From assembly GCA_018052705.1 (NCBI GenBank), contig JAGPMW010000001.1, positions 62,001 through 126,000 of the forward strand: 64,000 bases of DNA, in the 5' to 3' direction. The position numbers were made by a program, and so were the translations under genes. Shown one piece after another: positions 9,389 to 18,775 of the stretch. The number at the start of each line of letters is the position of its first letter. Positions within the stretch are counted from its first letter, which is position 1. The DNA is from Selenomonas sp. GTDB taxonomy: Bacteria > Bacillota > Negativicutes > Selenomonadales > Selenomonadaceae. The notes beneath the pieces were generated by a model. The model was not told where the DNA came from and ran no database searches. It saw nothing but the letters and a program-made list of their open reading frames with translations.

Positions 9389-11872
9389 TTAAAGTACTCC
9401 TCGGAAATAATGTCCTCTGGTGATCTCACTGCCCTCCTGCTCCCGGGTCCAGTTTTCCTGAACCTCGTCAAGCGTTGCCGGCATTGTCATCGCACGATGA
9501 TACGCTTTGACAATATGGCGGATCTCACCTTCATTCATAGCCTTGCCCTCGACGCGCAGCGTCCCAACACCCATCGCCTTGAATTTCATGGCATGTGGCA
9601 GCATCGACAGGATCTTGCTGTTCAGCACATGCATGTGACAGAACTGATCCATTGCCAGCGGGAACAAGGCCTCTTTACGGTCTTTTAGTGCATATTTCCC
9701 CTTTAAGCAGGGCTGGCTGCAGGGTCCCTCATCTTTCCCCCCCAGGAAACTGCCTGTTACACAGTATTCAGATACCATAAGTTCCAGCCGGCCATGGACG
9801 ATGCAGGTCAATGGCAGCGGACTGTTCTTGGCCAAGGGTTGGATCTGCTTCATATTAAGCTCCGGTGAAAGTGTCGCTTCAACAACCCCCTGGTCCCGCA
9901 AAAACTGCAGCGTTTGCTGATTATAGGCAATCAGTGAATAATCGGCATGAATGGGCAGACTGGTCAATCGCCTGACCAGTGCCAGTGCACCGATATTGTG
10001 CACATGAACAGCTGCTGGCGGAAAATCTTTCGCGCAGGCTGTGAGCAAGTCCTCAACCGCCTTCTGGTGGTTTTCCTTAATGATGCGGGGCAGATTGAAA
10101 TCAAGACGGACTCCCGTCTGGCGGGCCATATCCCAGGCTGCGCGGTAATCATCAAGACAGATAGCGCCATGATGATAGGATTCTCCGCCAAACAGGATGC
10201 CATCAGCACCAGCCTCGATGGCTCCTTTCATCTTCGCCAGAGTATCTACCGCGACCATAAGTTTAGCTGGACGTGGTGCAGGACCGGCAGAGGCCTGATT
10301 CGCCTGATAAGGTACTTTGGGCGTATACTGGAACTCTGCCAGCCGCAGTTCATCAAGCTGCACTACGGCCTGCCGGCGCGCTTCATTGATCTCGCTCATG
10401 GGCACCATAACCTCGCCCTCAATCGTGACGGTCAGCTCATCGAGCTGATAAACCGATGTCCCAAGACGATCGAGCTGCTTGCGGATTGTCTCCTCAGTCA
10501 GCGGTCGTTTACGGGCAGTTTCACCGATGAACGATGTCGCTGCCGCCGCAGTATGCCCAGCCTTATCACTCAGGCAGATCGTGAGCGGCTGACCAACAGC
10601 AGCTGTCACGACGGCTGTAATGGGAATGCGGCGCACCGGTGCGCCGGCATTGTATTTCTCCTTGGCGGCTTCCATGAGCTGCCTATCATAGACTTTAAAG
10701 ACCCGGTCATGATCCCGGACTGCTGAAGGAATGGCAAAACGTACTACGTCTCCACATACGCCTACAGCCAAGGGATTACCATTAGTATCGGTCAAGTTTT
10801 GGATGGTAGCAGTTACCCGCCCGCCGACCTTGACCCAGAAATCAACCTGATCGCCGAGGGCCAGCCGGCCCGAAAGTTTAACGGTTACGATACGCTCATC
10901 CCAGTCATAGCCTGCCACCCGGCCGATTAACAGTCCACGGTTATTGGGCCGGCGGTCGCTCATCATCTCTTTACCCGGACGATTAGTCAGATAAGCCGTC
11001 GTGAAATCCCGATTAAAAATCTGCGCCAGATTGTCCCGTTCCTCGCCAGTGACGGCATAACCCTGTCCCTGATAATACGTATCGATTGCCTGGCGGTATG
11101 TACCAACAACCGTCGCGACATATTCCGGCCGCTTCATCCGTCCTTCAATCTTCAGTGACGTTACACCAGCGTCGATAAGATCCGGAATCACATCAATCGT
11201 ATTGAGGTCGCGCGGGGACAGCAGATAACTGCCCGCCTTATCGCCAAGTACGTCTTTTCCATTCGCATCAACCAGACTGTACGGCAGACGGCAGGGTTGT
11301 GCACACCGGCCACGATTGCCGCTGCGCCCGCCAATCATGCTGCTCATCAGGCACTGGCCGGAATAGCAGACGCACAAGGCCCCATGCATAAACACTTCAA
11401 TCTCTACCTTTGCCTGCTGACAGATATATCGGATCTCTTTAATGGAAAGCTCTCGCGACAACACAACGCGGGTAAAGCCCAGCTGTTCGAGTGCCAGAAC
11501 CCCTTCAAGACTATGAACAGTCATCTGTGTGCTGGCATGCAGCGACAGGTCCGGCACGATTTCACGCGCCAGTTTTGCCACGCCGAGATCTTGTACGAGG
11601 ATTGCATCCGCCCCAGCCTCATAGAGGAAACGAAGATAATCACACAGCGCCGGAAGTTCTTCATCGCCAATGATCGTATTGACTGTGACATTGATGAGTG
11701 CGCCTCGTAAATGCGCAAAACGGATGGCCTCTCTCAGACCATCCTCGTCAAAGTTATTTGCATAAGCACGCGCACCAAATATGCTGCCTGCAAGATAGAC
11801 TGCGTCAGCGCCGCTCTCAATCGCAGCGATAAGTGCCTCTTTACTGCCAGCTGGGGCCAATAATTCTACCAA
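9389..11872 (-). CDS. Peptidase U32 family protein with DUF3656 domain (RlhA/YrrO-like)
   Basis: U32 proteins related to E. coli RlhA and TrhP are RNA hydroxylation enzymes rather than proteases. The N-terminal part carries ELLAPAGSKEALIAAI and the cysteine cluster CVCYSGQC...RSGNRGRCAQPC typical of the family. A DUF3656 domain and a second U32-like part with CVTGSFLGG...GPCSQPC follow. I prefer TTG at 11872 because GGAGG lies 8 bases upstream. An in-frame ATG at 11887 would swallow that site and has no good ribosome site of its own. At about 827 residues it is longer than RlhA but like clostridial homologues. It is 5 bases from mutS2. Confidence 0.88.
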   Translation of the reverse strand: MVELLAPAGSKEALIAAIESGADAVYLAGSIFGARAYANNFDEDGLREAIRFAHLRGALINVTVNTIIGDEELPALCDYLRFLYEAGADAILVQDLGVAKLAREIVPDLSLHASTQMTVHSLEGVLALEQLGFTRVVLSRELSIKEIRYICQQAKVEIEVFMHGALCVCYSGQCLMSSMIGGRSGNRGRCAQPCRLPYSLVDANGKDVLGDKAGSYLLSPRDLNTIDVIPDLIDAGVTSLKIEGRMKRPEYVATVVGTYRQAIDTYYQGQGYAVTGEERDNLAQIFNRDFTTAYLTNRPGKEMMSDRRPNNRGLLIGRVAGYDWDERIVTVKLSGRLALGDQVDFWVKVGGRVTATIQNLTDTNGNPLAVGVCGDVVRFAIPSAVRDHDRVFKVYDRQLMEAAKEKYNAGAPVRRIPITAVVTAAVGQPLTICLSDKAGHTAAAATSFIGETARKRPLTEETIRKQLDRLGTSVYQLDELTVTIEGEVMVPMSEINEARRQAVVQLDELRLAEFQYTPKVPYQANQASAGPAPRPAKLMVAVDTLAKMKGAIEAGADGILFGGESYHHGAICLDDYRAAWDMARQTGVRLDFNLPRIIKENHQKAVEDLLTACAKDFPPAAVHVHNIGALALVRRLTSLPIHADYSLIAYNQQTLQFLRDQGVVEATLSPELNMKQIQPLAKNSPLPLTCIVHGRLELMVSEYCVTGSFLGGKDEGPCSQPCLKGKYALKDRKEALFPLAMDQFCHMHVLNSKILSMLPHAMKFKAMGVGTLRVEGKAMNEGEIRHIVKAYHRAMTMPATLDEVQENWTREQEGSEITRGHYFRGVL

Positions 11873-11902
11873 TTTCCATTCCTCCATCTATATAAACCAG
11901 CG

Positions 11903-12550
11903 TCACTCCGGATTTTCTTCAGCAAGCGGCGTATTATCTTCTGCTTCTTCACGGATAGCCTGCAGGTGCTTGACCTCCTGGAACAGTTCCATCTGCTCCG
12001 TGTCCAGTCCGGCAGCAACTTCTTCCGTTGTCGGCAAAGCTGGCAGATCAGCAAGGGTATTGATCCCAAAGCAACGCAAAAACGTATCGGTTGTCCCGTA
12101 AAGGATTGGACGTCCCATGACTTTCTTGCGGCCGACTTCCGTGATTAGTTCCAGCTCCATAAGCTTTTGCAGCGCGCGTTCGACCCGCACTCCGCGAATC
12201 TGTTCTACCTCAGCCTTGGTAATTGGCTGCCGGAAGGCAACGATGGACAACGTCTCCATCGTCGGTGCCGAAATTTTGCGATCAACCACCTGACTCAGAC
12301 GCTCCACCGTAATAAACGCTTCCGGCCGCGTGGCCAGCTGATAACCGCCAGCAACCTGCCGGATTGTCAGCCCGCTATGGCGCTCGTCAAGTTCCTGCTG
12401 CAGTTCATGCAGCAGATTTTGAGTGCCAATCAGATCCAGCTGGAGGATATGCGCAATCTCACTCGCAGTCATCGGATTGCCGGCAGCAAAAAGCACGGCC
12501 TCAACCATGCCAATTGCCGATATTTCCGCTCGTGTCTTCTGTTCAGGCAT
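11903..12550 (-). CDS. scpB: Segregation and condensation protein B
   Basis: ScpB is the winged-helix kleisin partner of ScpA and SMC in chromosome condensation. The start MPEQKTRAEISAIGMVEAVL at 12550 overlaps the end of scpA by 8 bases, suggesting translational coupling. Conserved segments include LFAAGNPMTASEIA, TRPEAF and RPILYGTT. The protein has 215 residues with an acidic C-terminal tail, as usual. Confidence 0.95.
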   Translation of the reverse strand: MPEQKTRAEISAIGMVEAVLFAAGNPMTASEIAHILQLDLIGTQNLLHELQQELDERHSGLTIRQVAGGYQLATRPEAFITVERLSQVVDRKISAPTMETLSIVAFRQPITKAEVEQIRGVRVERALQKLMELELITEVGRKKVMGRPILYGTTDTFLRCFGINTLADLPALPTTEEVAAGLDTEQMELFQEVKHLQAIREEAEDNTPLAEENPE

Positions 12551-13274
12551 CCGCCTTCGTCGCCTCCTCACGCACACAGATATAAATATCTGCAAAAAGC
12601 CGCTGCTGCCGAATCGTGACCGTCCGCAGCTTGATGAGTTCAAGCAATGCTAAAAACGTCACGACCAGCTCGCCACGGGTCCCAAACTGAAACGCTTCGG
12701 AAAACAACAGCGTTCCCCGGCTGCGATCCAATAAGGAAATAATGTCGGCCATCTTATCCTTGATATTATAAGCTTCCGGCTCAACCAGCGCCTTGGGTAT
12801 CGTAAGCTCTTCCTTGACAGAAATAACCGTCCGAAATGCCTCAACAAGCTGGTCCAGTGACAAATTGCCCGGCGGCAGATGATGTACAGGCAGCTCCATC
12901 GGCTCACGTCCCACAAAGCGCTCCTGGATTCCTGCCATATCACCCAAAACAGAACTGACCTGCTTGAATTTACGGTATTCCAGAATGCGTTGGACCAGCT
13001 CAAAACGAGGATCTTCTTCGCCTTCATCCGTGAGTTTCTCCGTTTTTGGCAGCATCATCCGTGACTTGATCTGCAAAAGCGTCGCAGCCATCACCAGGAA
13101 TGAACTGGCAAATTCAATATTAAACTCGCGAAACTTCTGTAGATAATCCAGATACTGACGCGTCAGCTCAGCTACCGGGATATCATAAATATCAACCTTG
13201 TTCTTCTCAATGAGATGCATCAGCAGGTCCATCGGCCCTTCAAATGCATCCAGCTTTATCTTATAATCTTCCAT
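12543..13274 (-). CDS. scpA: Segregation and condensation protein A
   Basis: ScpA is the kleisin subunit bridging SMC heads. The 243-residue protein begins MEDYKIKLDAFEGPMDLLMHLI, the classic family start (FEGPLDLLLHLI). The middle is charged and poorly conserved, and the C-terminal winged-helix region reads VVTFLALLELIKL. It is directly followed by scpB with an 8-base overlap and preceded by a metalloprotease gene 9 bases away. Confidence 0.96.
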   Translation of the reverse strand: MEDYKIKLDAFEGPMDLLMHLIEKNKVDIYDIPVAELTRQYLDYLQKFREFNIEFASSFLVMAATLLQIKSRMMLPKTEKLTDEGEEDPRFELVQRILEYRKFKQVSSVLGDMAGIQERFVGREPMELPVHHLPPGNLSLDQLVEAFRTVISVKEELTIPKALVEPEAYNIKDKMADIISLLDRSRGTLLFSEAFQFGTRGELVVTFLALLELIKLRTVTIRQQRLFADIYICVREEATKADA

Positions 13275-13283
13275 GGCCGCTGC

Positions 13284-13910
13284 TTAGAAGAAAGGGCTCA
13301 ACAGCAGCGAAAAGATATGCCAGATCAGATTCCGGAATGGCACCAGAATGATTCCGAGAATCGGCGTCATGAGGAATATAATCAGAATCAGGAAGCTGTA
13401 ACGCTCAAGCCCGGCCAGCTTGTAGGCCAGATCGCGTGGCAGCAGCTGCATAAGGACATGGGAACCATCAAGCGGTGGCAGGGGAATCATATTGAATATC
13501 GCAAAACCAATATTGTACTCAATAATCAGCTGAAATACCAAATAGACACCTGTCGTCATATTTCCGCCCATGCGATCGTAGATAAGCAATACCACCAGGG
13601 CCAGAAATGCCGTTAATAGGTTTGCTCCGGGACCAGCCAGTGATACCAGAATATCATCCCGTTTTGGATTCTTAAAATTATTTGGATTGATCATGACCGG
13701 TTTTGCCCAGCCAAAATGGACCAGGAACAGCATAACCAGACCAATGGGATCGATATGGGCCATCGGGTTCAGTGTCAGGCGGCCCATCATTTTCGGGGTG
13801 AAATCGCCCAGCCATACGGCTACCCGTGCATGAGCATACTCATGAATCACCATGGCAATAATCAGACCTGGCAGTCCTGCCACGATCTTCATCAGACTAA
13901 TATCAAACAT
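13284..13910 (-). CDS. Site-2 protease family membrane metalloprotease (M50, YwhC-like)
   Basis: This 208-residue integral membrane protein has the zinc site HEYAH at residues 23-27 in the first hydrophobic segment and the third ligand region in PLPPLDGSHVL near residue 150. It has about five membrane segments and no PDZ domain, matching the short YwhC-type group next to scpA in many Firmicutes. The substrate is unknown. It is the middle gene between the NUDIX hydrolase and scpA. Confidence 0.9.
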   Translation of the reverse strand: MFDISLMKIVAGLPGLIIAMVIHEYAHARVAVWLGDFTPKMMGRLTLNPMAHIDPIGLVMLFLVHFGWAKPVMINPNNFKNPKRDDILVSLAGPGANLLTAFLALVVLLIYDRMGGNMTTGVYLVFQLIIEYNIGFAIFNMIPLPPLDGSHVLMQLLPRDLAYKLAGLERYSFLILIIFLMTPILGIILVPFRNLIWHIFSLLLSPFF

Positions 13911-13954
13911 AAACTTCCTCCGTTAATCGGTGTCAAAGCCAGCCGGCAGTCAAA

Positions 13955-14518
13955 TTATTGATCTGCCCGCAGCCGGCGCTCTACCATCAGGATTGAGGTC
14001 GCGGATTTCGCATCGTAAATACGACCATCAAGTACCATCTGTACCGCTTCATCCAATGGCATCTTTACCACATTGATAAACTCATCCTCGTCCGGGTGCT
14101 GCTTTCCTGGCGTAAGACCCTCAGCCAGATACAGATGAATGTACTCATTCGAAAAGCCGACAGTCGTCGCAATCGTCGTCAACTTTTCAATCCGGTCTGC
14201 CTGATAGCCCGTCTCCTCCGACAGCTCCCGCATTGCACAGTAAAGCGGATCTTCATCCGGCGAATCCAGCTTGCCAGCAGGAACCTCCAGCGTTACCCTG
14301 CCGATCGGATAACGGTACTGGCGCACGAGCACAATCCGTCCGTCCGGCAGGATGGGAATAACCGATGATGCCCCCGGATGTTTGATCCACTCACGGGTTG
14401 CTTTATTGCCATTGGGCAGTTTGACCGTATCCCGTTTAACATGCAGCAATGCACCATCAAAAATATCTTCACTGCTCACTTTAGTCTCAATCAGATCTAA
14501 ATCCTGTTTATCTGCCAT
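13955..14518 (-). CDS. ADP-ribose pyrophosphatase-type NUDIX hydrolase
   Basis: The 187-residue protein carries a complete Nudix box at residues 82-104 (G-x5-E-x7-REL-x-EE-x-G, ending RELSEETGY). The region ahead, SSVIPILPDGRIVLVRQYRYP, is typical of ADP-ribose pyrophosphatases of the NudF type. It probably removes ADP-ribose or similar nucleoside diphosphate sugars. It starts at 14518 with GGAGG upstream and lies downstream of the structured RNA. Confidence 0.9.
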   Translation of the reverse strand: MADKQDLDLIETKVSSEDIFDGALLHVKRDTVKLPNGNKATREWIKHPGASSVIPILPDGRIVLVRQYRYPIGRVTLEVPAGKLDSPDEDPLYCAMRELSEETGYQADRIEKLTTIATTVGFSNEYIHLYLAEGLTPGKQHPDEDEFINVVKMPLDEAVQMVLDGRIYDAKSATSILMVERRLRADQ

Positions 14519-14589
14519 CTGGCATTACCTCCTGAAAAACTCCTTATAAAGGTGCTGGCCGCAGGGGCCTACAATACACGCATATCAAC

Positions 14590-14812
14590 GTTTATTGTAC
14601 TATGAAATGAGCGATCTGAAAAGCCCTTGCCTTCCATCGCCAAAGATCCGGACAGCAAAAAGAGCCCCACAGTCATCCACAAACAGTGAAGCCCTTTTCC
14701 AGAGATTCTTCAAATACGGTGTACGCATTTGAGAAAAACGTAAATGGGTGGGATGCAGCTCGTTGTGTCTGCCTGTCCCTCCGCCATCATAATAGCACTC
14801 CCAGTACAAAAT
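14590..14812 (-). ncRNA. ssrS: Candidate 6S RNA (long nested rod-like structured RNA)
   Basis: The gene-free stretch between recN and the NUDIX gene folds as one collinear rod when read on the minus strand. The paired arms, given in plus-strand positions, are 14595-14601 with 14803-14809, 14609-14613 with 14796-14800, 14650-14655 with 14773-14778, 14674-14680 with 14748-14755, and an apical hairpin 14711-14718 with 14724-14731. Two of these helices contain a G-U pair on the minus strand that would be an A-C mismatch on the plus strand, which fixes the strand. Size (about 190-220 nt), a closing stem, an interrupted middle and a terminal stem fit 6S RNA, the RNA polymerase mimic. I cannot run a covariance search, so the family name is inference. 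A TTGTTA-N17-TATTAT promoter-like pair also lies within the 5' part, so the exact 5' end is uncertain. Confidence 0.55.
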
Positions 14813-14860
14813 AACAAGTATTTTGTTATTGTTTTTTCATAGTTCTTATTGTTTAACTTT

Positions 14861-16573
14861 TTATTTTGGATGACTGAAGCTTTCTTTTTTCAGCTTCGCA
14901 TGGCTGACCATTTCTTTCGCGTTCTCGAGCGAGGCTGTCGTAACATCAACACCAGAAGCCATACGAGCTACCTCACTGATCCGCTCCCGCTCGGAAAGCG
15001 GCCGCACCTGGGTAACGGTCGAATCCCCAGTCGAGTTCTTTGCAATATAGAGATGAACATCTGCCATGCAGGCAATCTGCGGCAAATGAGTAATGCAAAG
15101 AACCTGCTTATAGGCGGCTACGAGCGCAATACGCTCAGCTACCATCTGGGCCGTACGGCCGCCAATTCCCGTATCAATCTCATCAAACACCATACTAGGA
15201 ACAGAGGCATCCCGTGATGCAGCAACCGTCTTGATCGCCAGTGCAATACGCGAAAGCTCTCCACCAGAAGCCACCTTCTGCAAGGGCTTTTCTGTCTCAC
15301 CAGGATTGGCCGAGAAAAACATCTCGACGACATCTGCACCATTGCCAAGATATTTCTGCGCTGGTGTCACAGCGATACGGAACACTGCTTTCGGCATCCC
15401 GAGCTCTCTGAGCTGCGCTCCCACCGATGCCGAAAGTTTATCAGCGGCGGATAAACGCTGACTGGTCAGATGAGCTGCTTTCTCTTTCAGCTTCTGTTCC
15501 ATTGCCTGAATTTCTTTTTCGAGCAGGGCCATATCCTCGTCGTAATTCTCGATGTCAGCCAGTTCCTGCTGGACTTTCTGCTGATGCGCGAGCACCTCTG
15601 CAATTGTTGCACCATATTTTTTTCGCAAGCGATAGATCACATCCATACGGCTTTGGAGCTTATTGAGCCGTTCGGGACTGAACTCCATCGTCTCGCCATA
15701 GTCGCGCAGTTCATAGGATGCTTCCTGCAGCGATATAAATGCTTCCTCGACCATCTTTTGCGTATTGGACAGCGAATCATCATAGCGGCTCATATCTTCC
15801 AGATCTTTTTTCACCCGGGAAAGCGCCGACAGTACGCCGATACCGTCCTTTGAGTTATTATCCAGCAGATTGTAGGATTCGTCGACAAAACCAGCAATCT
15901 TCTCAGCATGTGTCAGTTTATGGATTTCCGCTTCCAGCTCGCTATCCTCGTCCGGTTTCAGTCCGGCTTCTTCAATTTCTTTATCCTGCCAGCGCATCAT
16001 ATCCAGCCGCTGTGCATACTCACGGGCAGCCTGTTCCTTTTCATTATAGGTCTTCTTTTTGGTGCGCCAGGTATCATAGACCTGCTGATAAACAGCCAGC
16101 GCCTCAACCAGGTCCGGATCATAGGTATCAAGCAGCTCGAACTGACTCTCTTCTTTCAGCAAGGCCAGATTTTCATTCTGTCCATGAATGTCAACCAGAA
16201 ACGCACCCATCTGCTTCAATACGGCCAGTGTCACATGACAGCCATTAACCAGTACCATGCTGCGCCCGCCACGCGTGACCTGACGGGTCACAATCAATAC
16301 GCCTTCTGAATCATCGATTGCCTGCTGCGTGAGCAGTTCGTGCAGGCCCAGTGGCTCATCGTCCAGACTGAATACGGCCTCAACCCGCAGCCAGTCACAG
16401 CCGGTCCGGATGGAATCAGCCGAAATACGGTGGCCCAGTATAGCTCCCAGGGAATCAATCAGGATTGATTTGCCCGCGCCGGTTTCGCCCGTCAGGATAT
16501 TGAGTCCCGCACCAAATTCTACCTGCACATGTTCCAATAAAGCGAAATTCCAAACAGTCAATGTTTTCAGCAT
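14861..16573 (-). CDS. recN: DNA repair protein RecN
   Basis: RecN is an SMC-like ATPase that organises DNA ends during double-strand break repair. Walker A GETGAGKS lies at residues 29-36. Coiled-coil arms fill the middle, and the C-terminal head has the signature ASGGELSRIALAIK and Walker B SMVFDEIDTGIGG. The 570 residues match the family. The ATG at 16573 follows AAGGAG at 10 bases. It sits between argR and the structured RNA, and argR-recN adjacency is common in Firmicutes. Confidence 0.97.
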   Translation of the reverse strand: MLKTLTVWNFALLEHVQVEFGAGLNILTGETGAGKSILIDSLGAILGHRISADSIRTGCDWLRVEAVFSLDDEPLGLHELLTQQAIDDSEGVLIVTRQVTRGGRSMVLVNGCHVTLAVLKQMGAFLVDIHGQNENLALLKEESQFELLDTYDPDLVEALAVYQQVYDTWRTKKKTYNEKEQAAREYAQRLDMMRWQDKEIEEAGLKPDEDSELEAEIHKLTHAEKIAGFVDESYNLLDNNSKDGIGVLSALSRVKKDLEDMSRYDDSLSNTQKMVEEAFISLQEASYELRDYGETMEFSPERLNKLQSRMDVIYRLRKKYGATIAEVLAHQQKVQQELADIENYDEDMALLEKEIQAMEQKLKEKAAHLTSQRLSAADKLSASVGAQLRELGMPKAVFRIAVTPAQKYLGNGADVVEMFFSANPGETEKPLQKVASGGELSRIALAIKTVAASRDASVPSMVFDEIDTGIGGRTAQMVAERIALVAAYKQVLCITHLPQIACMADVHLYIAKNSTGDSTVTQVRPLSERERISEVARMASGVDVTTASLENAKEMVSHAKLKKESFSHPK

Positions 16574-16595
16574 TGAAAACGCTCTCCTTTAACCG

Positions 16596-17048
16596 TCATT
16601 TCAGATAAGACTCCAACCGGTGCATGATTTTTTCCGTCGCATCTTTCGGCTTGATAATAACAAAGATATTATCATCACCAGCCACAGTCCCAAGCACTTC
16701 CGGCCATCTTGCATGGTCTAGTGCCGAGGCCACAGTATTGGCGCCGCCCGGCAGTGTCTTGACGACAATGATGTTCTCGCTGTAGTCGCAGCCGGTCACC
16801 GTATCCTGGAACAAACGCTGCATACGCTCTTCCGTAAACAGCAGAGCATTCTGCATCGGAGATGCGTAACGATAACGCCCATCACCAGTCGGAACCTTGA
16901 TCAGCATGAGTTCCTTGATATCACGGGAAACGGTTGCCTGCGTAACCTTGATCCGTTGTTCGCGCAAAGCCTCCGCCAGATCCTCCTGGGTTTCAATGAC
17001 TTCCTGCTCAATAATTTTCTTAATTACTGCATGGCGTACACTTTTCAT
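16596..17048 (-). CDS. argR: Arginine repressor ArgR/AhrC
   Basis: ArgR is a hexameric arginine-responsive repressor of arginine metabolism genes. The 150 residues show the N-terminal winged helix (IIEQEVIETQEDLAEAL, then VTQATVSRDIKELML) and the C-terminal arginine-binding domain, including VASALDHARWPEVLGTVAGDDN with the conserved GDD. The gene lies between nadK and recN in one direction. Confidence 0.96.
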   Translation of the reverse strand: MKSVRHAVIKKIIEQEVIETQEDLAEALREQRIKVTQATVSRDIKELMLIKVPTGDGRYRYASPMQNALLFTEERMQRLFQDTVTGCDYSENIIVVKTLPGGANTVASALDHARWPEVLGTVAGDDNIFVIIKPKDATEKIMHRLESYLK

Positions 17049-17089
17049 AGATCCACCTTATCCTTGTCTATATCTCATTCCGATTCATC

Positions 17090-17953
17090 TCAATCGTCGT
17101 TTGCAACATCTTTCCAAAGTTTTGTCCGCAGGAGCTGGTAATAATCCTTATCCTCAAATTTGACAATTCCGGCCTGGACACTGGACTTCATGACCATGAT
17201 CTCGTCGCCCGGCAGCAAACGGAAACTTTCCTGCCCATCGAAGGTCACGATAATATCCTGGTGAATCGCAGCAATCCGGATATGAACAACATCATCTTCG
17301 CTGACAACCAGCGGACGCATATTGAAGGTATGTGCACAGATCGGCGTAATCAACAATGCCCGTACCGTCGGATTCATGATGGGACCACCGGCAGATAGTG
17401 AGTACGCCGTCGACCCCGTTGGTGAAGCGACAATTACGCCATCCGCTTTATAATCCATCAGGTGTGAATCATTGATGCTCAGTCCCAGATGCAGCATTCT
17501 GGCCACACCACCCTTAGTGACTACTACATCATTGATGGCATGTCCAAGGAAACGTTCTTCATTATTCGAACGCACAAAACCTGCTAAAAGCAGGCGGTGC
17601 TCGATCCGGTAATCGCCATCGAGTATCTTCTGGAGCTTCGTTTCCAGCTCATCAAGCTCAATATCGGCCATAAACCCGAGCGTGCCGATATTCACACCGC
17701 AGACAGGAACGGACATAGACCCATAACGGCGGCACACTCCCAGCAGGGTCCCATCTCCCCCAAGACTCAGTGCAATATCTGCCGGCATTTTTTCAATATC
17801 GGGGACTCCATACTCTTCCTTATCAAAAAATCTCGATTCATCGATAGGCAAAATCAGCCGGACATCCTTATCCTGATAAAACGTAAAGATCCGCTGCAAC
17901 ACAGCAGCTGCCTGCGGCTTGCTTACATTTGGGAAAACGGCAATGGTCTGCAT
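17090..17953 (-). CDS. nadK: NAD kinase
   Basis: This kinase phosphorylates NAD to NADP. The GGDGT motif lies at residues 65-69 (SLGGDGTLLG), followed by GVNIGTLGFMADIE, and the conserved region DGVIVASPTGSTAYSLSAGGP near residue 170. The 287 residues are normal. It begins 12 bases after the stop of tlyA, in the common order dxs-tlyA-nadK-argR-recN. Confidence 0.97.
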   Translation of the reverse strand: MQTIAVFPNVSKPQAAAVLQRIFTFYQDKDVRLILPIDESRFFDKEEYGVPDIEKMPADIALSLGGDGTLLGVCRRYGSMSVPVCGVNIGTLGFMADIELDELETKLQKILDGDYRIEHRLLLAGFVRSNNEERFLGHAINDVVVTKGGVARMLHLGLSINDSHLMDYKADGVIVASPTGSTAYSLSAGGPIMNPTVRALLITPICAHTFNMRPLVVSEDDVVHIRIAAIHQDIIVTFDGQESFRLLPGDEIMVMKSSVQAGIVKFEDKDYYQLLRTKLWKDVANDD

Positions 17954-17965
17954 ATGGTCTGCTCC

Positions 17966-18775
17966 TTATTTATCCAGGGTTCCATGCGCTTCAGCAACAA
18001 CAGCCAGGATGCGCGCTTCATTGACAGCACACTCCTGCCCGGCATCCTTTGACAAGCGGATAAGATACTCGATATTTCCCTCAGGCCCCTTTACCGGCGA
18101 GAACGTCAGGGCCACAGGAACAAAACCGGTCTCCATCGCAAAATCTGTGATCTGGCGGATGACAGCTGCATGAATAACCGGGTCCCTTACCACACCTTTT
18201 TTGCCAACGAACTCGCGTCCAGCCTCAAACTGCGGCTTGATAAGCGCCACCAGTTCACCGTCATCTTTGAGCAGGGTATACGCAACCGGCAGAACCTTCT
18301 GCAACGAAATAAAGGCAACATCAATCGACGCAAAGTCCAGCAGACTGCCGATATCCTCGGGGGTAACATTGCGGATATTTGTCCGTTCCATGTTCACGAC
18401 CCGTTCATCAGTCCTCAATTTCCAGGCCAGCTGACCATAACCGACATCAATAGCAAAGACCTGCACTGCGCCATTCTGCAGCATGCAGTCCGTAAAACCG
18501 CCAGTCGAAGCACCAATATCCGCACAGCGTCGGCCTTCTATCTGTACGCCGAATTCTTTCATAGCCTTTTCCAGCTTCAAACCGCCGCGGCTTACATATG
18601 GGATATCGTGCCCCAGCAGGCGGATTTCGGCTTCCGCCTTGACCGTTGCCCCGGCCTTATCTATTTTCTGGTTATCCACGAGCACCTCGCCCGCCATGAT
18701 CATACGTTTCGCACGCTCACGGCTGCCAGCCAGGCCTCGCTCTACCAGTAGTACATCTAATCGTTCTTTTGCCAT
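17966..18775 (-). CDS. tlyA: TlyA family rRNA (cytidine-2'-O)-methyltransferase
   Basis: TlyA family members combine an S4 RNA-binding domain with an FtsJ-like methyltransferase; in mycobacteria they methylate 16S and 23S rRNA. The protein starts MAKERLDVLLVERGL with the S4 domain at about 1-65. The SAM site DIGASTGGFTDCML lies near residue 85. The ATG overlaps the dxs stop codon by one base (TAATG), indicating coupling. It has 269 residues. Older annotations call this family hemolysin A, which is misleading. Confidence 0.93.
   Translation of the reverse strand: MAKERLDVLLVERGLAGSRERAKRMIMAGEVLVDNQKIDKAGATVKAEAEIRLLGHDIPYVSRGGLKLEKAMKEFGVQIEGRRCADIGASTGGFTDCMLQNGAVQVFAIDVGYGQLAWKLRTDERVVNMERTNIRNVTPEDIGSLLDFASIDVAFISLQKVLPVAYTLLKDDGELVALIKPQFEAGREFVGKKGVVRDPVIHAAVIRQITDFAMETGFVPVALTFSPVKGPEGNIEYLIRLSKDAGQECAVNEARILAVVAEAHGTLDK

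Noticed and set aside
14600..14809. 69-codon minus-strand open frame between recN and the NUDIX gene
   Set aside because: It has no ribosome site and no protein-like conservation, and the same bases fold as a nested RNA rod, so I call it ncRNA.
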